Source: Mycobacterium sp. 3519A (GTDB lineage Bacteria; Actinomycetota; Actinomycetes; Mycobacteriales; Mycobacteriaceae). Taken from it: a stretch of 64,000 nucleotides of DNA. The translations under genes were made by a program, and so were the position numbers. The stretch is from NCBI RefSeq assembly GCF_900240945.1, contig NZ_OESG01000014.1:740923-804922 (forward strand), in the 5' to 3' direction. Of the stretch, positions 46,518-54,999 are shown one piece after another. Numbering within the stretch: position 1 is the stretch's first letter; each line of letters starts with the position of its first letter. The notes below the pieces were generated by a model. It searched no databases, was not told where the DNA came from, and was given only the letters and a program-made list of their open reading frames with translations.

Positions 46518-46934
46518 CTACGTCCAGCCGAGTTGGCGCATCGTGATGCCGTCGTTCCAGATCTTCGTCATGTGCCGGATCTTGTCGCCGTCGAAGTCCA
46601 TCACGTAGACGTAATCGGCTTCAGCGGACTTACCTGTCGGCGGCACCGGTCCACCATCGCCGGTATGCGTGCCGCGGAACACGCCGAACACGGCGACGTT
46701 GTTGCGGTCCTCGTCGACAGCGAACGACCGCACCTCGGCGTTGCCATCGGGAAGGATCGCCATCAGCCCCTTCATCCACTCGGTGTAGGCCTGCAGCGTC
46801 GTCACGTCAGCCAGCGCGTCGGTCTGCGCCTCGAATGTCGCATCGGGATGGCAATAGGGCTCACACCCCGACCAACCCTTTCCGGTTTCACACGCCTCGA
46901 AGAATCGTTCGGCGGTGTCTTTGATGGTGCTCAT
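46518..46934 (-). CDS. SnoaL-like (NTF2-fold) protein
   Basis: 138 residues, ATG at 46934. The sequence fits the NTF2-like fold of SnoaL-type proteins: FFEACETGKGWSGCEPYCHPDATFEAQ, then TEWMKGLMAILPDG and the strand DYVYVMDFDGDKIRHMTKIWND. Members are cyclases, isomerases or polyketide hydratases, but no catalytic set can be assigned. It diverges from the lipase gene, and the shared region holds a large inverted repeat. Confidence 0.75.
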   Translation of the reverse strand: MSTIKDTAERFFEACETGKGWSGCEPYCHPDATFEAQTDALADVTTLQAYTEWMKGLMAILPDGNAEVRSFAVDEDRNNVAVFGVFRGTHTGDGGPVPPTGKSAEADYVYVMDFDGDKIRHMTKIWNDGITMRQLGWT

Positions 46935-46950
46935 AGCGAATTGTGCACCC

Positions 46951-46999
46951 CAACCACTGTTCAACGGTTGAGAATGCGATACCGCGGGTATCGCATTCT
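46951..46999. promoter_or_regulatory. Inverted repeats in the SnoaL-lipase divergent region
   Basis: A perfect inverted repeat has 13-base arms AGAATGCGATACC (46971-46983) and GGTATCGCATTCT (46987-46999) around GCG. Directly to its left CAACC (46951-46955) and GGTTG (46966-46970) form a smaller repeat. The large one ends two bases before the lipase GTG and may contain a -10 (TATCGC, seven bases before GTG). It is most likely a repressor operator. Confidence 0.7.
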
Positions 47000-47001
47000 G
47001 C

Positions 47002-48273
47002 GTGAACAGCCCTGCCGCCGTCGCGGAGTACACGACCACGCCCGATGACGACCCGTTCTACGACCCGCCGCCCGGCTATGCCGAGGCCGAGCCCGGAGCG
47101 GTCCTGCGCTCGCGCGATGTGCGGATCGGGTTTCTCGGCGTCATCGCGCAGCGGGTGACCGCGACTCAATTGCTGTACCGCACGACCAACCTGCACGGCG
47201 AACCGGAGGTCGCCGTCACGACGGTGTTGATCCCTGCGCAGCCCGACCCCGCGCGGCCTTACCCACTGTTGTCCTATCAGTGCGCCATCGACGCGGTGAC
47301 GTCCCGGTGCTTCCCCTCGCACGCAATGCGCCTTGGTGCGCGCCCTGTCGGCGCGTTCACCCAGGCCGAGTACCTGTTGGTGGCAGCGGCGCTGGCCGAA
47401 GGATGGGCGGTGTCGGTCTCCGATCATGAGGGCTGTCACGGCATGTGGGGCGCTCCGCGCGAGCCCGGCTACCGGATCCTCGACGGCGTTCGCGCGGCCC
47501 TGCAGCAGGAGCAGTTAGGTCTTCGACCCTGCGCGCCGGTGGCGCTGTGGGGGTATTCCGGCGGCGGGCTGGCCTCGGCGTGGGCGGCAGAACTCCGCAG
47601 CGACTACGCCCCTGAACTGAACATTGTCGGTGCGGCACTCGGTTCACCGGTCGGAGATCCGGGCAGCGTGGCGCGGCGCCTCAACTGCGGCTTCTTCGCC
47701 GGTCTCGCCGCGCTGATGATCACCTCGCTGACCCACGTCTTTCCCGGCGCACAACACGTCGTCAACGAGCATGCCACCGCGGAAGGCAAAGCCCTGCTCG
47801 ACGAGTTGCACACGATGACGACCGCCGAGGCGGTGTGGCGACTGCGCGGCGTGGACATCGGCTCCTATGTGGACATGTCCGCCGACGAACTCTGGGATCT
47901 GCCCGAGGTACGCCACATCTTCGAGGAAACCAAACTCGGTAAGTCGATCCCCGACGTGCCTGTGCTGGTCGTGCAGGCCGTGCACGACGGAATCATCAGT
48001 GTCGACGACATCGACGCGCTGGTGCAGAAATACGACGATGGCGGCGCGGCAGTCACCTATCACCGGGACCGGTTCTGCGAGCACTTGTTGTTGCATCCGC
48101 TGTCCGCGCCGGCGGCACTGCAATGGCTTCGAGACCGGTTCGACGAGCGTCCGCTCGACGAACACCGAACCAGGACCAAGTGGCCCGTGCTGCTCAACCC
48201 GTCCACTGGAGTCGGCATGCTCAAACTCGCCGTCATCACAACGAAGGTCATCCTCGGAAGGGCAGTGAGGTAG
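47002..48273 (+). CDS. Lipase of the secretory LIP family (PF03583 type)
   Basis: 423 residues, GTG at 47002. An alpha/beta hydrolase: the nucleophile elbow is [14 protein letters not shown], the acid is in [13 protein letters not shown] and the His in [12 protein letters not shown]. The sequence fits the fungal and actinobacterial secretory lipase family, yet there is no signal peptide at this start ([20 protein letters not shown]), so it may act inside the cell or use another route. The YxCAIDA segment after the first strand is typical. Expression is probably governed by the large inverted repeat at its start. Confidence 0.85.
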   Translation: MNSPAAVAEYTTTPDDDPFYDPPPGYAEAEPGAVLRSRDVRIGFLGVIAQRVTATQLLYRTTNLHGEPEVAVTTVLIPAQPDPARPYPLLSYQCAIDAVTSRCFPSHAMRLGARPVGAFTQAEYLLVAAALAEGWAVSVSDHEGCHGMWGAPREPGYRILDGVRAALQQEQLGLRPCAPVALWGYSGGGLASAWAAELRSDYAPELNIVGAALGSPVGDPGSVARRLNCGFFAGLAALMITSLTHVFPGAQHVVNEHATAEGKALLDELHTMTTAEAVWRLRGVDIGSYVDMSADELWDLPEVRHIFEETKLGKSIPDVPVLVVQAVHDGIISVDDIDALVQKYDDGGAAVTYHRDRFCEHLLLHPLSAPAALQWLRDRFDERPLDEHRTRTKWPVLLNPSTGVGMLKLAVITTKVILGRAVR

Positions 48274-48280
48274 CCCGCGC

Positions 48281-48946
48281 TCACCGCGGCCGGACTATCA
48301 CCTCGTGAATATGCGCATCGGCCGGTGCATTCACCGCATCCGCGACCACCTTCGCGACCGTCTGCGGGCTCAGGTAATGCGACGGGTCGTAGTCGCGGCC
48401 CTCATACGCGACCAAGCCTTCCTGCATGACGGTCGCGATCCGGCCAGGATGCACCGACGTCACCCGCAGCGACGGCTCGTCGCCGCGCAGTGACTCGGCG
48501 AACCCGCGCAGCGCGAACTTGCTCGCCGTGTACGACGCCAGGCCCGGTGACGCGTTGATGCCCGCACCCGAATTGATGAACACCACGTGACCGTTGGCGG
48601 CCCGCAGCGCAGGCAACAGCGCCAAAGTCAGCGCCACCGCGCCAATCACGTTGACGGTCATGGTGATCCGCCACTCGTCGATGCTCGACTCGGCGACCCG
48701 CCCAGGGAACGCCACGCCGGCGTTGTGGATCAGCACGTCCAGTTCGTCGATCGGCTCGACGGCGGCCGGGATCTCGTCGACGTCGGCCAGATCGACCGGC
48801 CACGTCGTGGCACCGAACCTGGTCGCGACGTCGTCGAGCCTCGACGACGGCCTGCCTGCCAGAAACAACGTGTGTGTGGGCGCCAGCGCCTCGGCGATCG
48901 CCGCACCGAGGCCACCGCTAGCGCCCGTGATCATCGCGGTCGGCAT
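48281..48946 (-). CDS. Short-chain dehydrogenase/reductase
   Basis: 221 residues, ATG at 48946; a TTG two codons earlier is possible. The NAD(P)-binding motif is TGASGGLG, followed by NAG in LIHNAGVAF, the catalytic Ser in VVFINSGAG and YTASK (Tyr-x3-Lys). A compact classical SDR; substrate unknown. Diverges from glucosylglycerate hydrolase and converges with the lipase. Confidence 0.9.
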   Translation of the reverse strand: MPTAMITGASGGLGAAIAEALAPTHTLFLAGRPSSRLDDVATRFGATTWPVDLADVDEIPAAVEPIDELDVLIHNAGVAFPGRVAESSIDEWRITMTVNVIGAVALTLALLPALRAANGHVVFINSGAGINASPGLASYTASKFALRGFAESLRGDEPSLRVTSVHPGRIATVMQEGLVAYEGRDYDPSHYLSPQTVAKVVADAVNAPADAHIHEVIVRPR

Positions 48947-48952
48947 GTCCAA

Positions 48953-48958
48953 ACCGTA
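48953..48958 (-). promoter_or_regulatory. -10 element for the SDR gene, probably leaderless
   Basis: TACGGT (48958-48953), six bases before the ATG at 48946; no Shine-Dalgarno sequence. Confidence 0.4.
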
Positions 48959-48999
48959 CCGACCTGCGATTCATAGCGACGCGTCGCATTATTGAACGG

Positions 49000-50340
49000 A
49001 TGCCACCCGACCACAGCTTCGCGCCGACCCAGCTCGCCGCCCGCGCCGCATATCTGCTGCGCGGCAACGACCTGGGCACCATGACCACTGCGGCGCCGCT
49101 GCTGTACCCGCACATGTGGAGTTGGGACGCCGCGTTCGTCGCGATCGGGCTCGCGCCGCTGAGCGTCGAGCGCGCCGTCGTCGAACTGGACACGCTGCTG
49201 TCCGCGCAGTGGCGCAACGGCATGATCCCGCACATCGTCTTCGCCAACGGCGTCGACGGCTACTTCCCCGGACCGGCCCGCTGGGCCACGTCCGCGCTCG
49301 CCGCCAACGCGCCGCGCACCCGGCACACGTCGGGCATCACCCAGCCCCCGGTGCACGCGATCGCCGTGCAGCGCATCCTCGACCAAGCGCGCTCCCGTGG
49401 CCGGTCCACCCGTGCGGTCGCCGAGTCATTCCTCGATCGCCGCTGGGCCGACCTCGTGCGCTGGCACCGCTGGCTGGCCGAGGCCCGCGACCCGAAGTCG
49501 CACGGCCGCGTGACGCTGTACCACGGCTGGGAGTCCGGCATGGACAACTCGCCCCGCTGGGACAGCGCGTACGCCAACGTGGTTCCAGGCAACGTCCCGG
49601 AGTATCAGCGCGAGGACAACACCATCGTCACCGACGCCAGCCAGCGGCCGTCGGATCTGGAGTACGACCGCTATCTGTGGCTGCTCGAGGAGATGAAGTC
49701 GGTGCGCTACGACGACGAGTTGCTGCCCAAGGTGATGAGTTTCGCGGTCGAGGACGTGTTTGTGTCCGCCGTGTTGTCGGTGGCGTGCACGGTGCTTGCC
49801 GAGATCGGCGAGGACTACAAGCGGCCGAACGCCGACGTCAAGGACCTGTATGCGTGGGCAGAGCGGTTCCGCAGGGGCGTCGTCGAGACCACCGACGAAC
49901 GCACTGGCGCCGCAAGGGATTTCGACTTGCGCGCCGACGCGTGGGTGGCCACCGAGACGGTCGCGCAGTTCGCGCCGCTGCTGTGCGGCGGACTGCCGCA
50001 CGACAAGGAGCGCACCCTGCTGCGCCTGCTGGAAGGGCCGCGGTTCTGTGGGCATCCGGACATGCGGTACGCGTTGATCCCGTCGACGTCACCGGTTTCG
50101 CGCGACTTCCGGCCCCGCGAATACTGGCGTGGCCCGGTGTGGCCGGTGATGACGTGGTTGTTCTCGTGGTGCTTCGCGCGGCGCGGATGGTCCGAACGCG
50201 CGCTGATGCTCAAACGCGAAGGCCTGCGACAGGCCAGCGACGGCACCTTCGCGGAGTACTACGAACCGTTCACCGGCGAACCGCTCGGCAGCATGCAGCA
50301 GTCGTGGACCGCCGCCGCAGTGCTCGACTGGCTGGGCTGA
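49000..50340 (+). CDS. ggh: Glucosylglycerate hydrolase (GH63)
   Basis: 446 residues, exactly the length I recall for the characterised Mycolicibacterium hassiacum enzyme. It hydrolyses glucosylglycerate, a compatible solute that accumulates under nitrogen limitation, to glucose and glycerate. The (alpha/alpha)6 barrel fits MGH1-like GH63 enzymes. The reported catalytic residues are both present: Asp43 in MWSWDAAF and Glu419 in FAEYYEPFTGEP; other conserved stretches are GWESGMDNSPRWD and REYWRGPVWPVMTW. ATG at 49000, with CATTAT seven bases upstream. The assignment rests on length and residues remembered from the literature. Confidence 0.85.
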   Translation: MPPDHSFAPTQLAARAAYLLRGNDLGTMTTAAPLLYPHMWSWDAAFVAIGLAPLSVERAVVELDTLLSAQWRNGMIPHIVFANGVDGYFPGPARWATSALAANAPRTRHTSGITQPPVHAIAVQRILDQARSRGRSTRAVAESFLDRRWADLVRWHRWLAEARDPKSHGRVTLYHGWESGMDNSPRWDSAYANVVPGNVPEYQREDNTIVTDASQRPSDLEYDRYLWLLEEMKSVRYDDELLPKVMSFAVEDVFVSAVLSVACTVLAEIGEDYKRPNADVKDLYAWAERFRRGVVETTDERTGAARDFDLRADAWVATETVAQFAPLLCGGLPHDKERTLLRLLEGPRFCGHPDMRYALIPSTSPVSRDFRPREYWRGPVWPVMTWLFSWCFARRGWSERALMLKREGLRQASDGTFAEYYEPFTGEPLGSMQQSWTAAAVLDWLG

Positions 50341-50351
50341 ACCAACCCGAG

Positions 50352-50795
50352 CTATTCGGCCAACCGCTCCAACGGAACCAGCGCCTTCGTCAGCGTCTCG
50401 AGGTCCTCCGGCGACAGCTTCGCCAACAGCGTCGCCAGATGGGCGCGCCGGGCGGCCAGCGCCTCGCGATGCTGCGCCAACCCCTTCGGCGTGATGTCGA
50501 CCAGGACGGCCCGCAGATCCGACGGATCGCGCGAGCGCTTCACCAAGCCCAACTTCTCCAGCCGGCGGATGGCCACCGTGGTGGTCGGCGTGCGCACGCG
50601 TTCATGCGCAGCCAACTCCGTCATCCGGATCGGGCCCTGATCGAGCAACGTCAGCAAAATTGACAGCTGGGCCAGCGTCAGGTCCCCGGCCTCGTTCCGA
50701 CTGGTGTCGCCCCGCCGCAGCACCGAGAACACTTTGGAAAGCACGCGCTGTAGCTCACCAGCGAGTTCGCCCACCTGGGTATCGGTCTCCCCCAT
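50352..50795 (-). CDS. MarR-family transcriptional regulator (Rv0042c type)
   Basis: 147 residues, ATG at 50795. A winged helix-turn-helix protein: LTLAQLSILLTLLDQGPIRMTELAAHERVRTPTTTVAIRRLEKLGLVKRSRDPSDLRAVLVDITPKG covers the recognition helix and wing. MarR proteins are dimeric repressors that often respond to phenolic ligands; its target is unknown. The ABC transporter genes end just upstream on the same strand. Confidence 0.9.
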   Translation of the reverse strand: MGETDTQVGELAGELQRVLSKVFSVLRRGDTSRNEAGDLTLAQLSILLTLLDQGPIRMTELAAHERVRTPTTTVAIRRLEKLGLVKRSRDPSDLRAVLVDITPKGLAQHREALAARRAHLATLLAKLSPEDLETLTKALVPLERLAE

Positions 50796-50803
50796 AATTC
50801 GCC

Positions 50804-50809
50804 AGTCTA
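50804..50809 (-). promoter_or_regulatory. -10 element for the MarR gene, probably leaderless
   Basis: TAGACT (50809-50804), eight bases before the ATG at 50795. Confidence 0.4.
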
Positions 50810-50851
50810 ACCTGTCGGAGGCTGCCACATGTGTATGCGCGTCAATTAACC

Positions 50852-51586
50852 TCACAAAACTTGCGACAAGAATCGCTGCAACCGGTCGGTCTCGGCGGCC
50901 TCGAAAATCCGCTCGGGGGGACCCGACTCGACCACCTGACCGTGATCCATGAACACCACCGCATTCGACGTCGACCGCGCGAACCCCATCTCGTGCGTGA
51001 CGACCACCATGGTCATGCCATCCGCGCCCAGATCCGCGATCAACGCCAGGATGCCCTTGACCAACTCGGGATCCAGCGCCGACGTCGCCTCGTCGAAGAA
51101 CATCACCTGCGGCGACATCGCCAGCGCCCGCGCGATCGCCACCCGCTGCTGCTGCCCACCGGACAGCGTGCCCGGCCGCACATCGGCCTTGTTCCGCAGC
51201 CCGACGCGGTCCAACTGCGCCAAAGCCAACTCACGTGCCTGCTCCGCGCCCAGCCGCTTGAGTCTGCGCGGCGCCAGCGTCACGTTGTCCAACACGGTGC
51301 GGTGCGGGAACAGGTTGAACTGCTGGAACACCATCCCGATGCGCTGGCGCAACTCGTCGGGATTGTCGGCCAGCACCGATCGTCCGTCGAGCAGGATGTC
51401 GCCCTTGTCCGGTTCGTACAGCCGGTTCAGCGTCCGCAGCAGCGTCGACTTCCCCGACCCCGACGGCCCGATCACCGCCGTGGTGGTGCCGGCAGGCACA
51501 TCGAGATCGACACCGCGCAGCACCGCGTTCGGGCCGAAGGACAAGTGAATATCGTTGGCGGCCAACGACACCGGATCAGCAGCCAT
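50852..51586 (-). CDS. Polar amino-acid ABC transporter ATP-binding protein
   Basis: 244 residues. Walker A GPSGSGKSTLL, signature LSGGQQQR, Walker B VMFFDEATSALDPE, and the switch His in VVVTHEMGFAR. It belongs to the GlnQ/HisP group that powers uptake of glutamine, glutamate or similar amino acids. Its start shares one base with the permease stop (TGATG), so the two are co-translated. Confidence 0.94.
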   Translation of the reverse strand: MAADPVSLAANDIHLSFGPNAVLRGVDLDVPAGTTTAVIGPSGSGKSTLLRTLNRLYEPDKGDILLDGRSVLADNPDELRQRIGMVFQQFNLFPHRTVLDNVTLAPRRLKRLGAEQARELALAQLDRVGLRNKADVRPGTLSGGQQQRVAIARALAMSPQVMFFDEATSALDPELVKGILALIADLGADGMTMVVVTHEMGFARSTSNAVVFMDHGQVVESGPPERIFEAAETDRLQRFLSQVL

Positions 51587-53349
51587 CAGATCATCTCCTG
51601 CGACGTCGACAACTCGAGCGGATCTTCGCGCCCTGGTTCACGGCCGCGCCGCAGCCGGGTGTCGATGAAGTTCACCAGATGCGTCAGCGGCACCGTCAAC
51701 AACAGATAGAACAGTCCTGCGGCGACCAGCGGCGACAGGTTTCCGGTCTGTGCGTTGAGATCTCGGCCGACTTGGAACAACTCCCGCTGATTGGCCACCA
51801 GCCCGAGGAAGTACACCAGTGACGAGGCCTTCAACAGCGAGATGAACTGGTTCATCAACGCAGGAAGGACGCGGCGCACTCCTTGTGGAACGACCACCAA
51901 CCGCATCGACGACGGATAGCTGAAGCCCAGCGCGCGCGAGGCCTCCAGCTGGCCGGGCTCCACACTCTGGATTCCGGACCGGAAGATCTCCCCGACGTAC
52001 GCCGCGGCCATCAAACCGAGCGCCGCGATGCCGAGCGGATACGGGTTGTTACCCGTCAGCCCGCCCACCACCGGCCCGACTCCGAGCCCGATCAACAGAA
52101 TGATCACCACTTCCGGCAGCCCTCGGAAGATGTCGGTGTACACCCGGGCCGGCCACCGCAGCCACCGCGACCGCGATATCCCCGCGACGGCCAGCGCCAT
52201 GCCGAGCACCAGTCCGATCACCGCCGCGCACACGGTGAGAATGAGTGTGTTCGGCAAGCCGGTCTTCAACAGATCGGGGAACGCCTGCTTGTACAGGTCC
52301 CAGTTGAGGAACGAATCCCTCAGCTGCGACAGGGTCGACTTCGGCGCGGCCGCGCCCGTCGCCGGCTTCTCGTTCTGCGCCGCGATCGCGGCGAAGTCCG
52401 GCAACTGCGGCGCGGGCGCCGCCTTCGACCCGGGCTTCCACCCCGGCGGCAGCGCGCGCGGCACCCAGTCCGAGTACAGCCGCGCCCAGGTGCCGTCGGC
52501 GATGATCGCGTCCAGCCCCGAGTTCAGCGCGTCGATCAACGGCTTGTTCTCCGAAGCGACCGCCCACGCGACGAAATTGTCCAAGCTGAAGGTGTTTTCG
52601 ATGATCTGCGCCGGATCGCCGGGCTGCACCGTGCCCGACGCCTGCTGCGACGGCGCCACCCACGCGTCGATCTGCCGGGTCTTGAGGCTGGCGTAGACGG
52701 TGTTGTAGTCGGGGAACTTCACCGGCTGCAGGTGCAGCGTGTCGATGACGTACGCCTCCTGCACGGTGCCCTGCACGACGCCGATGCGTTGGCCGGCCGC
52801 CAGCTTGTCGAACCCGGTGATCGGCGAACCGGACGGCACCACCAGCGAGAAGTAGCCGAAGTCGTAGCCGTTGGTGAAGCCGACGGTCTTGCGTCGGGCG
52901 TCGGTGGTGGTGATCGACGACGAGCCGACGTCGAAGCGCCGCGACGCGACCTGCGCCAGCAGCCCGGAGAACTCGGTGCCGACGAAGTTGATCTTCAACC
53001 CGAGCTTGTCCGCGATCGCGCGCAGCAGTTCGTTGTCGAAGCCGGTGAACTGGCCCGCGGAGTTGATGCAGATGCTCGGCGGCGCATCGGACAGCGTGCC
53101 GACGGTCAGCGTGCCCGGCACGCCGAGGCCGAGCGCGTTCACGTCGACGGCGGACAGCGGTTCGACCGTCGCGGTGGTGTACTTGTCAGCGTCGGGACCC
53201 GTCGCGGCCTTCGCGAGATTGGTCGGCAGCGGGCTGGCGCTCTGGACTCCAGGTGGCGCGCACTGATCGGCGGCCGCAGGCGCAGCCAGACCGAGGCTAC
53301 AGATCAACAGCGCGACCAAGGCGACGACGAAGGTCTTCACGGCGGTCAT
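51586..53349 (-). CDS. Amino-acid ABC transporter, substrate-binding protein fused to permease
   Basis: 587 residues, ATG at 53349. Signal peptide (1-27, ending APAAADQ), then a periplasmic-type binding domain of family 3 (about 55-300; SAGQFTGFDNELLRAIADKLG, DVGSSSITTTDARRKTVGFT), then a permease domain with about 5 membrane helices (from about 365; GLPNTLILTVCAAVIGLVLGMALAVAG) that contains the EAA loop LEASRALGFSYPSSMRLVVVPQ. The fusion tethers one binding domain to each permease, as in GlnPQ-like systems. With the ATPase it forms a two-gene importer. Confidence 0.93.
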   Translation of the reverse strand: MTAVKTFVVALVALLICSLGLAAPAAADQCAPPGVQSASPLPTNLAKAATGPDADKYTTATVEPLSAVDVNALGLGVPGTLTVGTLSDAPPSICINSAGQFTGFDNELLRAIADKLGLKINFVGTEFSGLLAQVASRRFDVGSSSITTTDARRKTVGFTNGYDFGYFSLVVPSGSPITGFDKLAAGQRIGVVQGTVQEAYVIDTLHLQPVKFPDYNTVYASLKTRQIDAWVAPSQQASGTVQPGDPAQIIENTFSLDNFVAWAVASENKPLIDALNSGLDAIIADGTWARLYSDWVPRALPPGWKPGSKAAPAPQLPDFAAIAAQNEKPATGAAAPKSTLSQLRDSFLNWDLYKQAFPDLLKTGLPNTLILTVCAAVIGLVLGMALAVAGISRSRWLRWPARVYTDIFRGLPEVVIILLIGLGVGPVVGGLTGNNPYPLGIAALGLMAAAYVGEIFRSGIQSVEPGQLEASRALGFSYPSSMRLVVVPQGVRRVLPALMNQFISLLKASSLVYFLGLVANQRELFQVGRDLNAQTGNLSPLVAAGLFYLLLTVPLTHLVNFIDTRLRRGREPGREDPLELSTSQEMI

Positions 53350-53355
53350 CAGAGC

Positions 53356-53361
53356 AAGGTA
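53356..53361 (-). promoter_or_regulatory. -10 element for the amino-acid transporter operon, probably leaderless
   Basis: TACCTT (53361-53356), six bases before the ATG at 53349. Confidence 0.4.
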
Positions 53362-53397
53362 GCCGCCGAGCGCCCGACGGAATCGCGTTGCGCTCAG

Positions 53398-54102
53398 TTA
53401 GAACGCAATCGAGGCACCCGAGCTGGATGTCGCCGGCCATGCGGCTCCGGAAGGGCGCAAGACGCCCCGCCGCACCAACTCGTTGAGCATGATCCGGCCC
53501 ATCGCTTCGGAACGTCCTGCGCACGCCGCCCGCGCCCCGTCGGGATCACTGCGCTGGATGGCGGCGGTCTCCGCTTCGAAGAAGGGCAGCATCTCGTCGT
53601 GGTTGTTGAGGTAGCTCAGCCAGAACCCGCGCGGGATGAACGTCTGCGACGCGCGGATCGCCGCCTGCAGTCGCGGGCCCGCATATTCGTCGTTGATCAG
53701 GTTGCGGAACTGCCATGCCGTCTCCTGAAATGTGCGCGAGTCTTTGCTGCTGCGCATGGCCTCCATCAACACAGCCAACTGGTCGAGGATCCGCGGCCGC
53801 CCGTCGACGGCGGCGCGGGCCGACGCGAGACCACTGAGCACGCCATAGAGTTCGTGGTGTTCGCGCACCACCGACTCGTCGAATCGCTCGACGTACGCGC
53901 CGCGGTGATACTGCGTCGACAGGATGCCGTCATGTTCGAGCTGGACCACCGCTTCCTGGATCGGGACGCGCGATAGTCCTAGTTCGGTGGCGATCTCGTT
54001 GCGATCAACCCGGTCCCCCGAGCGCAGTTTGCCAGTCAGCACCAGGTTGACGACATGCGAGACCACGAGGTCTTTTTCTTTGACCCCATACTTCTTGGGC
54101 AT
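53398..54102 (-). CDS. GntR-family regulator with FCD domain (Rv0043c type)
   Basis: 234 residues, ATG at 54102. The N-terminal winged helix has [27 protein letters not shown]; the C-terminal all-helical FCD ligand domain covers 80-215 and retains His and Asp residues ([26 protein letters not shown]) but not the full metal triad of many FCD proteins. It lies upstream of the amino-acid transporter on the same strand with 48 bases between, so it may regulate it. Confidence 0.88.
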   Translation of the reverse strand: MPKKYGVKEKDLVVSHVVNLVLTGKLRSGDRVDRNEIATELGLSRVPIQEAVVQLEHDGILSTQYHRGAYVERFDESVVREHHELYGVLSGLASARAAVDGRPRILDQLAVLMEAMRSSKDSRTFQETAWQFRNLINDEYAGPRLQAAIRASQTFIPRGFWLSYLNNHDEMLPFFEAETAAIQRSDPDGARAACAGRSEAMGRIMLNELVRRGVLRPSGAAWPATSSSGASIAF

Positions 54103-54159
54103 GGCGCGATGAGCATCTCACGTAGCCGCCGCCCCGGGAGGCGAACCGCGGCGTTCGGT

Positions 54160-54951
54160 TTAACTCGCTTGGCGACGGTCCCGCCACCGGCACAGCGCCT
54201 CGGCCTTGGTCAGGTCGTAGTCAGGTCCGTTGACGCCGACGGTGAACTGGGTGACGCCCAGTTCGATCAGCGCGTCGGCGTTGACAAGCAACTCATCGCC
54301 CTCGCCTTCCAAGCCGGCCGACCGCTCGATGTGCGCGGGGTCGCGCCCGACCGCATTGCAGTGCTCCGCGAGGATTTGCGCCTTCTGCGGATAAGTTTCG
54401 CGATCGACGAAGCCGTGCCAGATGCTGGCGTATTCGGCGACCATGCGAAGCGTCTTCTTCTCGCCCATCCCGCCGATCAGGATCGGGATGTCGCGCGTGG
54501 CCAGCGGATTGAGCTTGGCGAAGCGTGCCTTGATCCGGGGTAACGCCGCAGCGAGATCGTTCAGTCTGGCGCCCGCGGTTCCGAATTCGTAGCCGTATTC
54601 GTCATAGTCGCGCTGGAACCAGCCGGAGCCGATGCCGAGGATCAGCCGCCCGCCGGAAATGTGGTCGACAGTGCGGGCCATATCGGCGAGGAGGTCGGGG
54701 TTGCGGTACGAGTTGCACGTCACCAGCGCGCCGAACTCGATGCGTGAGGTCTGCTCGGCCCACGCGGCAAGCATCGTCCAGCACTCGAAGTGCGGGCCGT
54801 CGGGATCGCCGTACAGCGGGAAGAAGTGGTCCCAGTTGTAGGCGACGTCGACGCCGAGATCCTCGGCACGCCGAACTGCGTCGCGGATGTTGTCGTAGGA
54901 CGGGGAATGTTGCGGCTGCAGTTGCACGCCGATGCGAATGGGGAAGCTCAC
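54160..54951 (-). CDS. LLM-class F420-dependent oxidoreductase (Rv0044c type)
   Basis: 263 residues, GTG at 54951 (MSFPIRIGVQLQPQHSPSY). A luciferase-like TIM barrel: WDHFFPLYGDPDGPHFECW, FGALVTCNSYRNPDLLADMARTVDHISGGRLILGIGSGWFQRDYDEYG and PILIGGMGEKKTLRM are typical of mycobacterial F420-using members. The substrate is unknown. TAGCCT stands seven bases before the GTG. Confidence 0.92.
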   Translation of the reverse strand: MSFPIRIGVQLQPQHSPSYDNIRDAVRRAEDLGVDVAYNWDHFFPLYGDPDGPHFECWTMLAAWAEQTSRIEFGALVTCNSYRNPDLLADMARTVDHISGGRLILGIGSGWFQRDYDEYGYEFGTAGARLNDLAAALPRIKARFAKLNPLATRDIPILIGGMGEKKTLRMVAEYASIWHGFVDRETYPQKAQILAEHCNAVGRDPAHIERSAGLEGEGDELLVNADALIELGVTQFTVGVNGPDYDLTKAEALCRWRDRRQAS

Positions 54952-54958
54952 CGCTACG

Positions 54959-54964
54959 AGGCTA
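54959..54964 (-). promoter_or_regulatory. -10 element for the LLM oxidoreductase gene, probably leaderless
   Basis: TAGCCT (54964-54959), a seven-base spacer, then GTG at 54951. The alpha/beta hydrolase gene has the same hexamer at the same distance. Confidence 0.5.
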
Positions 54965-54999
54965 GACGCCTATTCGACCGCCTGCCTTTCCTGCGAGTG

